DNA from: Streptomyces cadmiisoli
Lineage (GTDB): Bacteria; Actinomycetota; Actinomycetes; Streptomycetales; Streptomycetaceae
Direction: 5' to 3'
DNA: 64,000 nucleotides
Assembly: GCF_003261055.1 (NCBI RefSeq)
Contig: NZ_CP030073.1
Coordinates: 620,001 to 684,000 of the forward strand
The notes under the pieces: model-generated
What the model was told of the DNA's origin: nothing
Seen by the model: only the letters and a program-made list of their open reading frames with translations
Database searches by the model: none
In this document: in pieces, positions 37,801 to 46,177 of the stretch
Layout: every line of letters begins with the position of its first letter
How positions within the stretch are numbered: position 1 is the first letter of the stretch
Made by a program: the position numbers and the translations under genes

Positions 37801-39484
37801 CGTCTCCGGCGACCGCACACCACGCGACGTCACCCACGACACCCTGCTCCAGGTCCAGGACTTCCTGAACGATCAGTCCAAACAGGACACCACACTCATC
37901 GTCGTCACCCGCGGCGCCACAGCCGTCGACGACGAAGACATCACCGACCTGCCCGCCGCCGGCGTGACCGGACTCATCCGCGTGGCCCAGACCGAAAACC
38001 CCGGACGGATCGTCCTCGCCGACATCCCGACCGGCACCCACATCAACACCACAGCCATCCTCGCCACCGGCGAACCCCAACTCGCCCTCCGCCACGGCAC
38101 ATTCCACACACCACGCCTCACCCCCGTGCGATCCGATGACGATGGCACGCAGGTGCGGTGGGACGAGGGCACCATTCTGATCACCGGCGCCACCGGCACC
38201 CTCGGAGCCGTCCTCGCCCGCCACCTCGTCACCGAACACCACGCCAGACACCTCCTCCTCCTCTCACGCCGAGGCGCCCAAGCACCCGGCGCCACCGAAC
38301 TCGGCACCGAACTCACCGCCCTCGGAGCCGACGTCACCATCACCGCCTGCGACGTCACAGACAAAACCGCCCTCGCAGCCGTCCTCGACTCCCTCCCCAC
38401 CGACACCCCGCTCAAAGCCGTCATCCACACCGCCGGCGTCCTCGACGACACCATCCTCACCGACCTCACCCCCGAACGCCTCGACACCGTCCTCCGCCCC
38501 AAAATCGACGCCGCCCACCACCTCCACGAACTCACACAACACCTCAACCTCAACGCCTTCGTCCTCTACTCCTCCATCGCCGGCCTCATCGGCAACGCCG
38601 GACAAGCCAACTACGCCGCAGCCAACACCTACCTCGACGCACTCGCCCACCACCGCACCACCCAAGGACTACCCGCCACCTCCCTCGCCTGGGGCCTGTG
38701 GGAACAGACCAGCACCATCAGCGGCGAACTCAACGACGCCGACCTCCGACGCATCAAACGCCTCGGCCTCCTCCCACTCCCCACCCACCAAGCCATGACC
38801 CTCTTCGACACCGCCACCACAACAACCCACCCACTCCTCGCCATCAGCCCCCTCGACCACACCACACTGCGGAAGGCGGGCGACGCGCTGCCGCCGCCGC
38901 TGCGCGGGCTGGCCCCGGTCGGGCGCCGCCGCACAGCGGCTGCGGCGGAGGGCCGGAGTTCCGGTCCCTCGCTGGCCCAGCGGCTGGGTGCTCTGTCGGA
39001 CGAGGAACGCACGCAGGCACTCATCGATCTCGTCCGCGCCCAGGTGGCCGCGGTCCTCGGACACGCCGACCCCTCAACCATCGCGGCGGACCGCGCCTTC
39101 CAGGACCTCGGATTCGACTCACTCACCGCAGTCGAACTCCGCAACCAACTCAACAAGACGACCGGCCTGCGCCTGCCGAGCACCCTGGTCTTCGACCATC
39201 CCAACACCACGGCGCTGGCGACGTACCTGCGTGACCAGATCAAGGTGGAGAAGGTGTCGCCCGCCGACGCGGTCGTCGAACAGCTCGGCAGGCTCAAGAC
39301 CGTCATCAGGTCGGCGGCCGCCGACCCGGCCGCGTACGAAAGCCTCGCGGGGCAACTGCGAGAGCTGCTGGGTGTCGCGGACGAGGTGAACGGCAGGACG
39401 CGGGCCGACGCCACGCCGGACGACAACGATCTGGACGCCGCGAGCGACGCGGAACTGTTCGCGCTCATCGACGACCTGGACTGA
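25862..39484 (+). CDS. Type I modular polyketide synthase, loading module plus modules 1-2
   Basis: A ~4540-residue PKS. Loading module: KS about 23-438 with Gln for the catalytic Cys (VDSAQSSSL, Q186), i.e. KSQ, which decarboxylates malonyl to acetyl; AT 541-843; ACP 932-1003 with LGFSSL in place of LGFDSL. Module 1: KS 1023-1448 ([10 protein letters not shown]1193), AT 1559-1860, DH 1928-2200 (HTIVGTVIAPG, H1960; LLDAVLH, D2127), KR about 2383-2547 (LND, NYAAANA), ACP 2663-2738. Module 2: KS 2758-3183 (C2930), AT 3291-3593, DH 3659-3940 (H3691, D3863), KR 4102-4276 (LDD, NYAAANT), ACP 4390-4458, then a C-terminal docking tail. All three ATs have HAFHS, the malonyl signature. Both KRs look B-type, so each module should leave a trans double bond; no ER is present. 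GTG 25862 is preferred over GTG 25829 because of the GGGAAAGGG site about ten bases upstream. Confidence 0.95.
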   Translation: MTQSKHDIHGETAGQHGTAGNRAEPIAVVGMSCRLPGAGHPAAFWDLLSRGDSAITPVPDGRWGPDGASLGAGKGGFLESVADFDAPFFGVSPREAAAMDPQQRLVLELTWEALEDAGVVAATLRGSRTAVFVGTLRDDYTSLLYLHGTEAVTQHTMTGVNRGVIANRVSYHLGLHGPSMTVDSAQSSSLVAVHLACESLRAGEADSALVAGVNLNLLAENVVTESRFGALSPDGTTYTFDARANGFVPGEGGGAVFLKPLSRARADGDRVYGLILSSAVNNDGATDGLTVPSAAAQEAVLREAYDRAGVAPEEVHYVELHGTGTPVGDPLEAAALGAVLGTGRTGRNALRVGSVKTNIGHLEGAAGIAGLIKTLLSLHHRRLPASLNFETPNPRIDLDTLGLSVQRELTEWPDASRPPVAGVSSFGMGGTNAHVVACQAPAPLAEDNSPVAPALTPWVVTGHDEDALRAQAAKLRAFVAERPGQSPQDIGRALATTRTFLRHRAVVVADGRDSLLAGLDALATAAPASSVVSGAVRPAGTAFLFTGQGAQRTGMGQELYDTFPVYAAAFDEVAAHLDPLLPRPLIELIADDEALHETGATQPALFTVEVALFRLLESWGLRPGHLAGHSVGELAAAHVAGVLSLGDAAKLVAARARLMQALPAGGAMIAVQATEAEVLPLLVGREDRLAVAAVNAPDAVVLSGDADAATEVADVLRAQGHRTKRLTVSHAFHSPHMDAMLAEFRTVAASLDYAEPVLPVVSTVTGEPVTAGQFASPDYWVEQVRRPVRFLDAVRTLESAGVSTFLELGPEGVLSSLTEDCVADAEAVAAVPLLRAGRSEALTALSALTTAFTRGAEVDWTALFGDRTARGVELPTYAFQRRPHWLDGVRRAAEPLPGSAAETGPDVAVTPRGELGRRLASLGEEERWRAVEDLLHTHIAAVLEYEPGRRVPDHTPFRELGFSSLMATELRGTLARATGLKLPGGLLFDHPTPRDLTEFITAELLGVAATAQDTAVVPTEGEAIAIVGMACRYPGGVASAEDLWRLVADGSDAITEFPADRGWPEDLYDPDPDRPGRSAVRHGGFLHDAGEFDAAFFGISPREALAMDPQQRLLLETAWESVEGAGIDPTRLRGTRAGVFIGATALEYGPRMDDAPESVQGGVLTGTTASVMSGRIAYQLGLVGPAVTVDTACSSSLVALHLAIRSLRSGETNLALAGGATVMSSPGMFVEFSRQRGLAPDGRCKPFADAADGTGWSEGVGLLLVERLSDAQRNGHRVLGVIRGSAINQDGASNGLTAPNGPSQQRVIRQALADSGLAAADVDAVEAHGTGTRLGDPIEADALRATYGAGRDTDHPLHLGSLKSNIGHTQAAAGVGGVIKMVQALRHGVLPRTLHLDRPSSHVDWSEGTVTLLTEAREWPATEGRPRRAGVSSFGISGTNAHVIVEEAPPAVAPAVPEPAGTGTAGTVLLPAVPAPFVLSARDPNALREQAARLARYASHTEAGPADLGLSLATTRTAFEHRAVVLASEAEDLLRGLDALAEGTEAPHVVTGHAAATRRTAFLFTGQGAQRTGMGRELYAAHPVFADALDEVLAAFDGLLDVPLREVLFGENAKDADEQLIDLTAYTQPSLFAIEVALFRLLSHHGMSPDLLAGHSIGELAAAHVAGVFSLEDAAKLVAARGRLMQAAPAGGTMIAIQGTEEEIAASLTGHETHLSIAAVNSPSSVVISGDTDLAEKIAEHWQAAGRRTHRLTVSHAFHSPHMDGILNEFRDIATTITYHPPHTPLISTVTGQLATTQQLTSPHYWVRQIREPVRFAAAARRLAAQGATVLVEVGPDAVLTALARRTLEHEPSITTLALLRAGRPETQTFGLATAEAYAQGAPLDAASFFPGAHRTDLPLYPFQRTHFWLNATTRTDARSLGLDPAGHPLLTTAVEFAEREDALFTSRISRADQPWLADHTIVGTVIAPGTLFLELARAAGEHLGSPHVAELTLEAPLPLPERGAVRVQVAVSAPDGDEHRQFTVHARPDSDDRTLPWTRHAAGVLSPTAEPPADEDLAVWPPAGAEADDLDGLHDRLAALGYDYGPAFQGLRAVWRRDDDVFAEVRLPEAQAESADRFRLHPALLDAVLHPLVLDAGADNDPADILLPFSWNDVALHAVGASELRARISPAGPGRAAITLADPAGAPVASLELSLRSVPKERLAAAPGAGAGALFTVEWPQLPPPSPEASLTWSEAYDSFDSVAADDVVVVRVPVSDGEDDPAPAARRVLRLVQEWLAEERFTGSRLAVVTRHAVAARADDVVDIAGASVWGLVRSAQSEHPDRMVLIDVDDDAAADSLLPAAIAADEPQLALRDGRLHAPRLTRRAATRGASARRLDTDGTVLVTGGTGGLGALFARHLVTEHGIRHLLLVSRRGPDAPGAAELSEELAALGAEVTVAAADVGERAAVAALIASIPASRPLTAVVHAAGVLNDATVQSLTETQLDAVLLPKASAAGHLHELTRDLDLAAFLLFSSVSGLTGTAGQANYAAANAYLDALAQHRAAQGLAATSLAWGLWDGSAGMGATLTEADIVRWARLGMTPLTPQQGLALFDEALTADEPLLAPVALDPGRLAAGNGPVPALYRGLVRTRPRRAAQTGSAGRGSGWVQQTAGLPEAKRGDAVLALVRATVASVLGHSGATSVDPARAFKDIGFDSMAGVDLRNRLSAATGLRLPSTAVFDHPTPTALAAYLLTQVVPAEAPGTKPDRRPRTRADEPIAIVGMACRYPGGVSSPQDLWDLVANGVDGVSEFPSNRGWDLDNLYDPDPDHAGTSYVREGGFLHDADLFDREFFGMSPREATATDPQQRLLLETAWETFESAGIDPATLRGSNTGVFTGAMYDDYASRLDSTPEEFEGFLLAGNLSSVLSGRLSYTYGLEGPAITVDTACSSSLVAMHMAASALRNGECDLALAGGVTVMNSPHTFVEFSRQRGLSVDGRCRSFSDDADGTGWSEGVGLLLVERLSDARKHGHRILAVIRGTAVNQDGASNGLTAPNGPSQERVIRQALANAGLTTNDVDAVEAHGTGTRLGDPIEAQALLATYGQKRPEERPLYLGSLKSNIGHSQAAAGVGGVIKMIEAMRHGLLPKTLHAETPSTHIDWETGTLSLLTEARDWPATDGRPRRAGISSFGISGTNAHVVIEEPPAGPRADRRPGASSGVLPWIITGKDQKAVREQAERLRGFVEARPELNTADIAYSLAAGRTLLDQGAAVLGDSRTALLKGLAALAASADGEQVAAAVGTRTARAGKVAFLFTGQGAQRLGMGRELYESSPVFAKALDEVCRILDPLLVRPIKWVLFASETTADAALIDETAFTQAALFAVEVALFRLFEHYGVRPDYLLGHSLGEVTAAHLAGVLNLADACVLVAERGRLMQAAREDGAMAAIQATEDDVRASMLPYGEHRVAVAGVNGPRATVISGDEDAVEEIMAGWRAQGTPVKRLAVSHAFHSPHMDEILDEFRDIASELDFRAPEIPVVSNVTGVLATDEELTSPDYWVRHIRGAVRFHDGVRFLESEGVSEYLELGPDGVLTALAAACLSEEAGVLVPALRRDRSETETVAASLALLRMRGATPDWNKVFPGARNIELPTYAFQRDRYWLDGPDARPHVTGLGLDPALHPLLGAAVGLADRDTHVFTGSVSLRTHGWLAEHAVDGNVLMPGTALVELAVRAGEQVGADRLDQLLLSAPLVFPARGGVQLQVVVGEADGAGRRAVEVYSRREREAGSGEGAWTLNAQGSLAPAGTVEGEGEGEVLAVWPPAGAQEVPLEGAYERLAEIGYQYGPAFQGLKRAWRGEGEVFAEVVLPDGPNAEAGRFLLHPALLDAALHTLLPGVVDPDRQALVPFGWEGVTIHAVGAGALRVRLTVTDQGAESLDVSLTVADAAGAPVATVETLSLRPLSKEALRSAAATGAGDALYAVRWNALPDSTPKTAVPASEILEVVSGDRTPRDVTHDTLLQVQDFLNDQSKQDTTLIVVTRGATAVDDEDITDLPAAGVTGLIRVAQTENPGRIVLADIPTGTHINTTAILATGEPQLALRHGTFHTPRLTPVRSDDDGTQVRWDEGTILITGATGTLGAVLARHLVTEHHARHLLLLSRRGAQAPGATELGTELTALGADVTITACDVTDKTALAAVLDSLPTDTPLKAVIHTAGVLDDTILTDLTPERLDTVLRPKIDAAHHLHELTQHLNLNAFVLYSSIAGLIGNAGQANYAAANTYLDALAHHRTTQGLPATSLAWGLWEQTSTISGELNDADLRRIKRLGLLPLPTHQAMTLFDTATTTTHPLLAISPLDHTTLRKAGDALPPPLRGLAPVGRRRTAAAAEGRSSGPSLAQRLGALSDEERTQALIDLVRAQVAAVLGHADPSTIAADRAFQDLGFDSLTAVELRNQLNKTTGLRLPSTLVFDHPNTTALATYLRDQIKVEKVSPADAVVEQLGRLKTVIRSAAADPAAYESLAGQLRELLGVADEVNGRTRADATPDDNDLDAASDAELFALIDDLD
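31112..31279 (+). repeat. Segment of AT1 identical to AT3
   Basis: This 168-base stretch around the HAFHS motif of AT1 appears identical base for base to 41853-42020 in AT3. Flanking sequence diverges sharply, as after gene conversion. Confidence 0.8.
34793..35295 (+). repeat. Segment of KS2 identical to KS3
   Basis: About 503 bases of the C-terminal half of the module 2 ketosynthase read the same as 40368-40870 in module 3 (constant offset 5575). A further near-identical block lies near 34240-34390 / 39815-39965. Confidence 0.85.
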
Positions 39485-39496
39485 CCGGCGATGACC

Positions 39497-39534
39497 GCCT
39501 CTCCGAGCCGACAAGGGGGTCGGCTCGAAGAGGC
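39497..39534 (+). terminator. Strong hairpin between the two PKS genes
   Basis: GCCTCTCCGAGCCGAC pairs with GTCGGCTCGAAGAGGC (16 positions, one mismatch, loop AAGGGG) thirteen bases after the first PKS stop and 75 bases before the second PKS start. It could be a terminator, an attenuator or a transcript-stabilising stem within one operon. Confidence 0.6.
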
Positions 39535-39608
39535 CACGAACACGTGGCATACCGCCCACCACCCACTTATCACTGTACGGGCCACATCATTTCGGGGAGC
39601 TGAGAGCA

Positions 39609-42600
39609 GTGGCGAACGAGCAGGAACTCCGTGACTACCTCAAGAAGGCGATTGCCGACGCGCGCGATGCGCGCAGGCGGTTGCGCGAGGTGGAGGACAA
39701 GGCACAAGAGCCGATCGCGATCGTCGGCATGGCGTGCCGCTATCCGGGCGGGGTGTCCTCTCCCCAGGAGCTGTGGAACCTGGTCGCGGACGAGGTGGAC
39801 GCGGTCAGCGAGTTCCCGTCCAACCGAGGCTGGGACCTGGACAACCTCTACGACCCGGACCCGGATCACGCGGGGACCTCCTACGTCCGCGAGGGCGGCT
39901 TCCTGCACGACGCCGACCTGTTCGACCCGGAGTTCTTCGGCATGTCGCCGCGCGAGGCCACCGCGATCGACCCGCAGCAGCGCCTGCTCCTGGAGACCGC
40001 CTGGGAGGCGCTGGAGGGCGCGGGCATCGACGCGGCCACACTGCGCGGCAGCCGCACCGGTGTCTTCACGGGCGTGATGTACAACGACTACGGCTCCCGC
40101 CCCGACCTGCCCCCCGAGGGCAACGAGGGTTACCTCTTCAGCGGAAGCGCGGGCTCGATCGCTTCGGGCCGGCTGTCGTACACCTTCGGCTTCGAGGGAC
40201 CGGCCGTCACGGTCGACACGGCTTGCTCGTCGTCACTGGTCGCGATGCACATGGCCGCCAGCGCGCTACGCAACGGCGAGTGCGACCTGGCGCTCGCGGG
40301 CGGCGCGGCCGTGATGTCGACACCGACCGCGTTCATCGAATTCTCCCGGTTGCGTGGCCTGGCGTCGGACGGCCGGTGCCGGTCCTTCTCCGACGACGCG
40401 GACGGCACCGGCTGGTCCGAGGGCGTCGGCCTCCTCCTGGTCGAACGACTCTCCGACGCGCGCAAGCACGGCCACCGCATCCTCGCGGTCATCCGCGGCA
40501 CAGCCGTCAACCAGGACGGCGCCAGCAACGGACTGACCGCCCCGAACGGACCCTCGCAGGAACGGGTGATCCGACAAGCCCTCGCCAACGCCGGCCTCAC
40601 CACCAACGACGTGGACGCCGTCGAAGCACACGGCACCGGCACACGCCTCGGCGACCCCATCGAAGCACAGGCACTCCTGGCCACCTACGGCCAGAAGCGG
40701 CCCGAGGAACGTCCCTTGTACCTCGGCTCGCTCAAGTCGAACATCGGCCACAGCCAGGCCGCGGCCGGCGTCGGCGGCGTCATCAAGATGATCGAAGCCA
40801 TGCGCCACGGCCTCCTGCCCAAGACACTCCACGCCGAGACCCCCTCCACCCACATCGACTGGGAAACGGGTGCGGTCGAGCTGCTGACCGAGGCACGCGA
40901 CTGGCCCGTCACCGACGGACGTCCTCGCCGGGCAGGAGTCTCCTCCTTCGGGTTCGGTGGCACGAACGCTCACGTGGTGATCGAGGAGCCCCCAGCCGCG
41001 GAAGAGGGGGCCGAGCAGGAGTTCTCCGGGGCGGCTGCTCCGGGTTCCGTTGTGCCGTGGGTGCTGTCCGGCAAGACCGAACAGGCGGTGCGTGACCAGG
41101 CAGCCAGACTCCTCACCTTCGTGGAGCAGCACCCCGACGTGCCCGTAGCCGACATCGGTCGCGCCCTGGCCACCGAACGGGTCGCCTTCGACCACCGCAC
41201 AGCCATCACCGGCACCAACCACACCGAACTCACCCACGCCCTGCGCGACATCGCCCACGCCACCACACACACCGCCACCACCGCGCACCCCCACGGCAAA
41301 ACGGCATTCCTGTTCACCGGCCAAGGCGCCCAACGCATCGGCATGGGCCAGCAGCTCTACACCACCTACCCCGCCTACGCCGCAGCCTTCGACGAAATCA
41401 CCGCAGCCCTCGACACCCACCTCCCCCACAGCATCCGCGACACCATCCAGCACGGCACAAACCTCAACGACACCCAATACACCCAACCCGCACTCTTCGC
41501 CGTCGAAGTCGCCCTCCACCGACTCCTCCAAACCTGGGGCATCACCCCCGACTACGTCACCGGCCACTCCATCGGCGAACTCGCCGCCGCACACGTCGCC
41601 GGCGTCTTCTCCCTCCAAGACGCCGCAAAACTCGTCGCAGCCCGCGGACGACTCATGCAAGCCGCACCGGCCGGCGGCACCATGGCCGCCATCCAAGCCA
41701 GCGAACAAGAAATCACCCCCACCCTCGCGGCCGACAACGGCACCATCGCCATCGCCGCCCTCAACTCACCCACCTCCACCGTCATCTCCGGCGACACCGA
41801 CACCGTCGAACGCCACATCACCCACTGGCACAAACGCGGACGCAAAGCCACACGACTCACCGTCTCCCACGCCTTCCACTCCCCCCACATGGACGGCATC
41901 CTCAACGAATTCCGCGACATCGCCACCACCATCACCTACCACCCACCCCACACCCCCCTCATCTCCACCGTCACCGGCCAACTCGCCACCACCCAACAAC
42001 TCACCTCACCCCACTACTGGACCCAGCAGATCCGCCAACCCGTCCGCTTCACCGACGCCCTCACCACCCTCCACACAGCCGGCACCACCACCCACCTCGA
42101 AATCGGCCCCGACACCGTCCTCACCACCCTCACCGCACAAACCCTCGACGACGTGGACTCGGCCCCGCCGGTGGCCGCCCTGCGCCGGGACCGCGATGAG
42201 GCGGCGACTCTCGTTCAGGCCGTCAGCACCCTGCACTGCCAGGGAGTGGCGGTGAACTGGACGGCGTTCTTCGCCGGAACCGGCGCCCGCCATGTCACGC
42301 TGCCTCTGCCCACCTACGCCTTCCAGCACCAGCGCTACTGGATCAAGTCCGGCACCGGTACCTCCGATGCCGCCGGCCTGGGCCTCCAGCCCGGCGGTCA
42401 CCCTCTCTTCGGCGCGAAGGTGGAGCGCGCGGACGGCGAGGGCGCGCTGTTCACCGGTCGTGTCTCGGCGCGCAGCCATCCGTGGCTGGCCCGGCACACG
42501 CTGCACGGCTCCACCGCGTTGCCGCCGGAGGCCCTGGCCGATGCGATCGTGCGAGCTGGGGACGAACTGGGCACGAGTGCCCTGGATTCGCTGGTCCTGC

Positions 42601-45600
42601 TCACTCCACCGGCACTGCCCGAGGAGGGGCGGCTCGAACTCCAGTTGTCCGTCGAGGAGCCGGGAGCGAGTCCGGCGCGGCCTTTCACGCTGCGTGCCCG
42701 GCCCGAGGGCGCCGACCTGCCGTGGACCGTCTGGGCGACAGGACGGCTCACCCCCGGCACCTTCAAGGCGCATTTCGGCCCGGTCGCATGGCCTCCCGCC
42801 GGGGCCACCGCCCTCCCCCTCATCGAGTCGGACGCGGACACCGATGCGGACCACGGTGTCATCGCGGCCTGGCGTCTCGGCGACGAGGTGTTCGCGGACA
42901 TCGTCCTCGACGAGGCGCTGCACGGCGAGGCCGCCGACTTCGGCCTGCACCCGGTCCTGCTTCGTTCGGCCCTGCACGCCGCCGCCCTGACCGGGCCGGA
43001 CGCGGAGCGGGACGACGAGGTGGTCGCTGTCGAATGGAGCGGCTTCCAGTTGTACGCGACGGGCGCCACCGCTCTGCGCGCCCATCTGGTCCCCGCGGAC
43101 AATCACACCGTCGCCCTTCGACTCACCGACCGGGCCGGCCAGGCCGTGGCCGCCGCACGGGGCGTCACGTGCCGACCGGTGGGCGCGGACCAGGTGCGCG
43201 ACGCCCTGGTCCGGGATGCCGACACCGTGTTCGTCGTGGACTGGCAGACAACCTCACTGCCCGCTCCGGATACGGCGCCGGTCTTCGCCTTCGTCGGTGA
43301 GAGCGGGAGCGGGACCACCATCACCGAGGCCGCCGCGCTCGCGGAGCTCGGCGAGATCGACGCTGTCGTGGTGCACGGCCCTGCCGTCGACGTACGGGGA
43401 ACCGACGTCGTGGCCGCCGTTCACTCGCGGACCCACTCCGCCCTCGCCCTGGTCCAGCGGTGGCTGACCGACGAACGCCCCGGCACCGTCCCGCTCGTCG
43501 TGGTGACGAGCGGTGCTGTGGCCACCGGCGGGGAGGCGGCGGTGGATCCGGCCGGCGCCGCCGTCTGGGGTCTGCTGCGCTCCGCGCAGTCGGAGTCCCC
43601 GGACCGCATCATTCTCGTGGACGCCGACACGGAGGACCTGGAGGCCCTCGCGGACACCCTGTCCGCCGTGGTCGCCGGCGGTGCGGCCCAGGCCGCGATC
43701 CGCGACGGCCGCATCCTGCTGCCACGCGTGGTGCGTGTGCCGCGTCGTGAGGAAGGCCGCTCCCGATCCGGCTCCTGGAATCCGGAGGGCACCGTGCTCA
43801 TCACCGGTGGCACCGGAAGCCTCGGTGCGCTGTTCGCCCGTCATCTGGCGCGCGAGCACGGTGTACGGCACCTGCTGCTGGTCAGCCGTCGGGGCCCCGG
43901 CGCGCCGGGCGCCGACATGCTCCGCGACGAACTGGCCGAACTGGGTGCCACCAGCACGATCGTCGCCGCCGACACCGCGGACCCCGCCGCGCTCGACGGC
44001 GTCCTCGCCGCCGTACCGGCGGCACATCCGCTGACCGGTGTGGTCCACATGGCAGGCGCCATCGACGACGGCCTGGTCAGCGATCTGACCCCGCAGCGCC
44101 TCGACACTGTCCTGGCGCCCAAGGCCGACACCGCCTGGTACCTGCACGAGCGAACCAAGCACATGGACCTGTCGGCGTTCGTCCTGTTCTCCTCCATCGC
44201 GGGGGTGATCGGCGGAGCGGGCCAGGGCAACTACGCCGCCGCCAACGCCTTCCTGGACGGGCTCGCCGCGCTGCGCGCGGCACATGGGCTCCCCGCCACT
44301 TCCGTCGCGTGGGGCCTGTGGGCTCAGCAGTCCGCCATCACCGGCGACCTCGACGAGGCCGACATCGCCCGGATCACCCGGGCCGGCTTCGGGGCGATCA
44401 CCGTGGAACAGGGGCCCCGGCTGCTGGACCTCGCCCTGGCCCTGCCTCATCCGGCCTCCGTGGTCACCCCGCTGGACGTCACCGCGATGCGTGAGCGTCC
44501 GGCGCAGGTCCCGACGCTGCTCAGCTCCTTGGTGCGCAGGCCGGTGCGTCGCGTGGCCAACAACACCGGCCGCACCGCGGGTGACCTGGCGCTGCGTCTG
44601 GCCGGGGTCGACGAACGCGAGCAGATCGGACTCGTACTGGACGTGGTGCTCGCGGGGGCAGCGGCGGTCCTTGGCCATGGCGACCCGTCGTCGTTCGGCA
44701 GCGACCAGCCTTTCACCGGGCTCGGTTTCGACTCGCTCACGTCAGTGGAGCTGCGGAACCGCCTCGCCGCCGAGTTGGGCCTGCTGCTGCCCGCCACCCT
44801 GGTCTTCGACCATCCCACCCCGCGGGTCCTGGCCGAGTTCCTGCGGACTCGGCTGGTGAGCGGACCGGACGCCGCCGCGGGCGAAACCTCGGGAAGCAGC
44901 GCGGCGGAGGACTACGCGGCGGAGATCCACCTGGACGAGGAGATCCGGCCCGCCGCCGAGGTCGTGCACCAGGTGGACGACCCGGCGGAGATCTTCCTCA
45001 CCGGTGCGACCGGCTTCCTCGGCGCGTTCCTGCTGCGTGATCTGTCGCGCGCGACGCGAGGAAGGCTGCACTGCCTGGTGCGCGCGCGGGACGAGGCGGA
45101 CGGACTGCGGCGGCTGCGGGAGAACTTGGAGTACTACCGCCTGTGGGACGACGTGGACCCGGCCCGGCTGAACATCGTCGTCGGTGACCTCGCCGAGCCG
45201 CGGCTCGGCCTGGGCGAGGAGGAGTTCGACAACCTCGCCCGTACCGTCGACGTTGTCTACCACGGCGGTGCCAAGGTTCACTGGCTGCACCCGTTCAGCT
45301 CGTTGAAGGCGGCCAACGTCCGTGGCACGGCGGAGGTACTGCGGCTCGCCGCTCGTCACCGCACGGTTCCGGTCCACTACCTGTCCACCACCGGGGTCTT
45401 CGCCGGTGAGCGTGCGGGGGGCAACCCGCTGAAGGTGGACGACCCCACCGGTCCCGCCGAGGCGCTGCCCAGCGGCTATCTGCGCAGTAAGTGGGTGGCC
45501 GAGCAGATCATCGGGATCGCCCGCGACCGGGGCCTGCCGGTCTCCGTCTACCGCGTGGACGTCGTCTCCGGCGACCAGGTCAACGGCGCCTGCCAGACGC

Positions 45601-46094
45601 GCGACTTCGTCTGGCTGAGCCTGCGCGGACTGATCCAGGCCGGCGCGGTCCCGACCGGCCTGATCGCCGAGGTGCCTCTCACCCCTGTCGACTACGTCAG
45701 CTCCGCGGTGGTCGCCCTGTCCAGGTCGGCGGAGACCGCCTCGGGCACCTTCCATCTCTACAACCAGAGCCACATGTCCTTCGCCGACTTCATTACCGAA
45801 CTGAGGATGACGGGTTACCCGCTGAAGGAGATGGACTGGGACTCGTGGCGCACACTCGTGAGGTCGGACCCCGACAACGTGATGCTTCCGCTGCTGGAGG
45901 CATTCGAAATGATGGCGCAGAGCGATGGCACCTTCTATCCACCGGTGGACACGAGCGTGGCGGAACTAGCCTTGGAGGGAACGGGAGTCGAGTGCCCCAA
46001 GATGGAGCCCGACCTGTTCCGACGGTATGTGACCTTCTTCCGGGAGGCCGGATTCCTGCCGCGGGTGACCGAGGACGCGCTGACCACCTCCTGA
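39609..46094 (+). CDS. Type I polyketide synthase module 3 with terminal thioester reductase
   Basis: A 2161-residue PKS that adds the last extender and releases the chain. Residues 1-33 ([20 protein letters not shown]) are an N-terminal coiled-coil docking element. KS 35-461 (C206), AT 565-855 (HAFHS, malonyl), DH-like 931-1190, KR 1393-1564 (IDD, NYAAANA; B-type), ACP 1671-1748 (LGFDSLT), and a reductase (TR) 1793-2161. The DH keeps [10 protein letters not shown] (H963) but the catalytic Asp is replaced by Arg (LLRSALH, R1119), so dehydration is doubtful. The TR has the NADPH motif [13 protein letters not shown] and the Thr-Tyr-Lys triad (STTGVF; GYLRSK with Y1957, K1961), and should free an aldehyde. 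With the loading module this gives a C8 tetraketide aldehyde, such as 3-hydroxyocta-4,6-dienal. GTG 39609 follows GGGGAG by nine bases. Confidence 0.95.
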   Translation: MANEQELRDYLKKAIADARDARRRLREVEDKAQEPIAIVGMACRYPGGVSSPQELWNLVADEVDAVSEFPSNRGWDLDNLYDPDPDHAGTSYVREGGFLHDADLFDPEFFGMSPREATAIDPQQRLLLETAWEALEGAGIDAATLRGSRTGVFTGVMYNDYGSRPDLPPEGNEGYLFSGSAGSIASGRLSYTFGFEGPAVTVDTACSSSLVAMHMAASALRNGECDLALAGGAAVMSTPTAFIEFSRLRGLASDGRCRSFSDDADGTGWSEGVGLLLVERLSDARKHGHRILAVIRGTAVNQDGASNGLTAPNGPSQERVIRQALANAGLTTNDVDAVEAHGTGTRLGDPIEAQALLATYGQKRPEERPLYLGSLKSNIGHSQAAAGVGGVIKMIEAMRHGLLPKTLHAETPSTHIDWETGAVELLTEARDWPVTDGRPRRAGVSSFGFGGTNAHVVIEEPPAAEEGAEQEFSGAAAPGSVVPWVLSGKTEQAVRDQAARLLTFVEQHPDVPVADIGRALATERVAFDHRTAITGTNHTELTHALRDIAHATTHTATTAHPHGKTAFLFTGQGAQRIGMGQQLYTTYPAYAAAFDEITAALDTHLPHSIRDTIQHGTNLNDTQYTQPALFAVEVALHRLLQTWGITPDYVTGHSIGELAAAHVAGVFSLQDAAKLVAARGRLMQAAPAGGTMAAIQASEQEITPTLAADNGTIAIAALNSPTSTVISGDTDTVERHITHWHKRGRKATRLTVSHAFHSPHMDGILNEFRDIATTITYHPPHTPLISTVTGQLATTQQLTSPHYWTQQIRQPVRFTDALTTLHTAGTTTHLEIGPDTVLTTLTAQTLDDVDSAPPVAALRRDRDEAATLVQAVSTLHCQGVAVNWTAFFAGTGARHVTLPLPTYAFQHQRYWIKSGTGTSDAAGLGLQPGGHPLFGAKVERADGEGALFTGRVSARSHPWLARHTLHGSTALPPEALADAIVRAGDELGTSALDSLVLLTPPALPEEGRLELQLSVEEPGASPARPFTLRARPEGADLPWTVWATGRLTPGTFKAHFGPVAWPPAGATALPLIESDADTDADHGVIAAWRLGDEVFADIVLDEALHGEAADFGLHPVLLRSALHAAALTGPDAERDDEVVAVEWSGFQLYATGATALRAHLVPADNHTVALRLTDRAGQAVAAARGVTCRPVGADQVRDALVRDADTVFVVDWQTTSLPAPDTAPVFAFVGESGSGTTITEAAALAELGEIDAVVVHGPAVDVRGTDVVAAVHSRTHSALALVQRWLTDERPGTVPLVVVTSGAVATGGEAAVDPAGAAVWGLLRSAQSESPDRIILVDADTEDLEALADTLSAVVAGGAAQAAIRDGRILLPRVVRVPRREEGRSRSGSWNPEGTVLITGGTGSLGALFARHLAREHGVRHLLLVSRRGPGAPGADMLRDELAELGATSTIVAADTADPAALDGVLAAVPAAHPLTGVVHMAGAIDDGLVSDLTPQRLDTVLAPKADTAWYLHERTKHMDLSAFVLFSSIAGVIGGAGQGNYAAANAFLDGLAALRAAHGLPATSVAWGLWAQQSAITGDLDEADIARITRAGFGAITVEQGPRLLDLALALPHPASVVTPLDVTAMRERPAQVPTLLSSLVRRPVRRVANNTGRTAGDLALRLAGVDEREQIGLVLDVVLAGAAAVLGHGDPSSFGSDQPFTGLGFDSLTSVELRNRLAAELGLLLPATLVFDHPTPRVLAEFLRTRLVSGPDAAAGETSGSSAAEDYAAEIHLDEEIRPAAEVVHQVDDPAEIFLTGATGFLGAFLLRDLSRATRGRLHCLVRARDEADGLRRLRENLEYYRLWDDVDPARLNIVVGDLAEPRLGLGEEEFDNLARTVDVVYHGGAKVHWLHPFSSLKAANVRGTAEVLRLAARHRTVPVHYLSTTGVFAGERAGGNPLKVDDPTGPAEALPSGYLRSKWVAEQIIGIARDRGLPVSVYRVDVVSGDQVNGACQTRDFVWLSLRGLIQAGAVPTGLIAEVPLTPVDYVSSAVVALSRSAETASGTFHLYNQSHMSFADFITELRMTGYPLKEMDWDSWRTLVRSDPDNVMLPLLEAFEMMAQSDGTFYPPVDTSVAELALEGTGVECPKMEPDLFRRYVTFFREAGFLPRVTEDALTTS
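40368..40870 (+). repeat. Segment of KS3 identical to KS2
   Basis: Partner of the block at 34793-35295 in the first PKS gene. Identity ends abruptly at the GGGAAACGGG sequence near 40870. Confidence 0.85.
41853..42020 (+). repeat. Segment of AT3 identical to AT1
   Basis: Partner of 31112-31279. It lies inside a longer stretch (about 41180-42155) whose codons end unusually often in C or A (CAA, GAA, AAA, CTC), unlike most of the gene. Confidence 0.8.
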
Positions 46095-46120
46095 TCTCCC
46101 ACAGCCGCACGTGACGACAA

Positions 46121-46161
46121 GCGGCCGCGCCCGCCTCACTCGGAGGCGGGCGCTCGGCCGC
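46121..46161 (+). terminator. Imperfect hairpin between PKS and thioesterase genes
   Basis: GCGGCCG and GCCCGCCT pair with AGGCGGGC and CGGCCGC, with a one-base and a three-base bulge and a seven-base loop. It lies in the 83-base gap after the second PKS gene. Confidence 0.5.
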
Positions 46162-46177
46162 TGGATTGGACCCCCAC

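Noticed and set aside
39615..39710. N-terminal coiled coil of the second PKS considered as a separate small ORF
   Set aside because: It is continuous with the KS domain and matches the docking elements normal at PKS N-termini.
34793..40870. Repeated blocks considered as a mobile element or CRISPR-like repeat
   Set aside because: They lie in frame inside homologous KS domains and have no terminal repeats or transposase; they are module homology with conversion.
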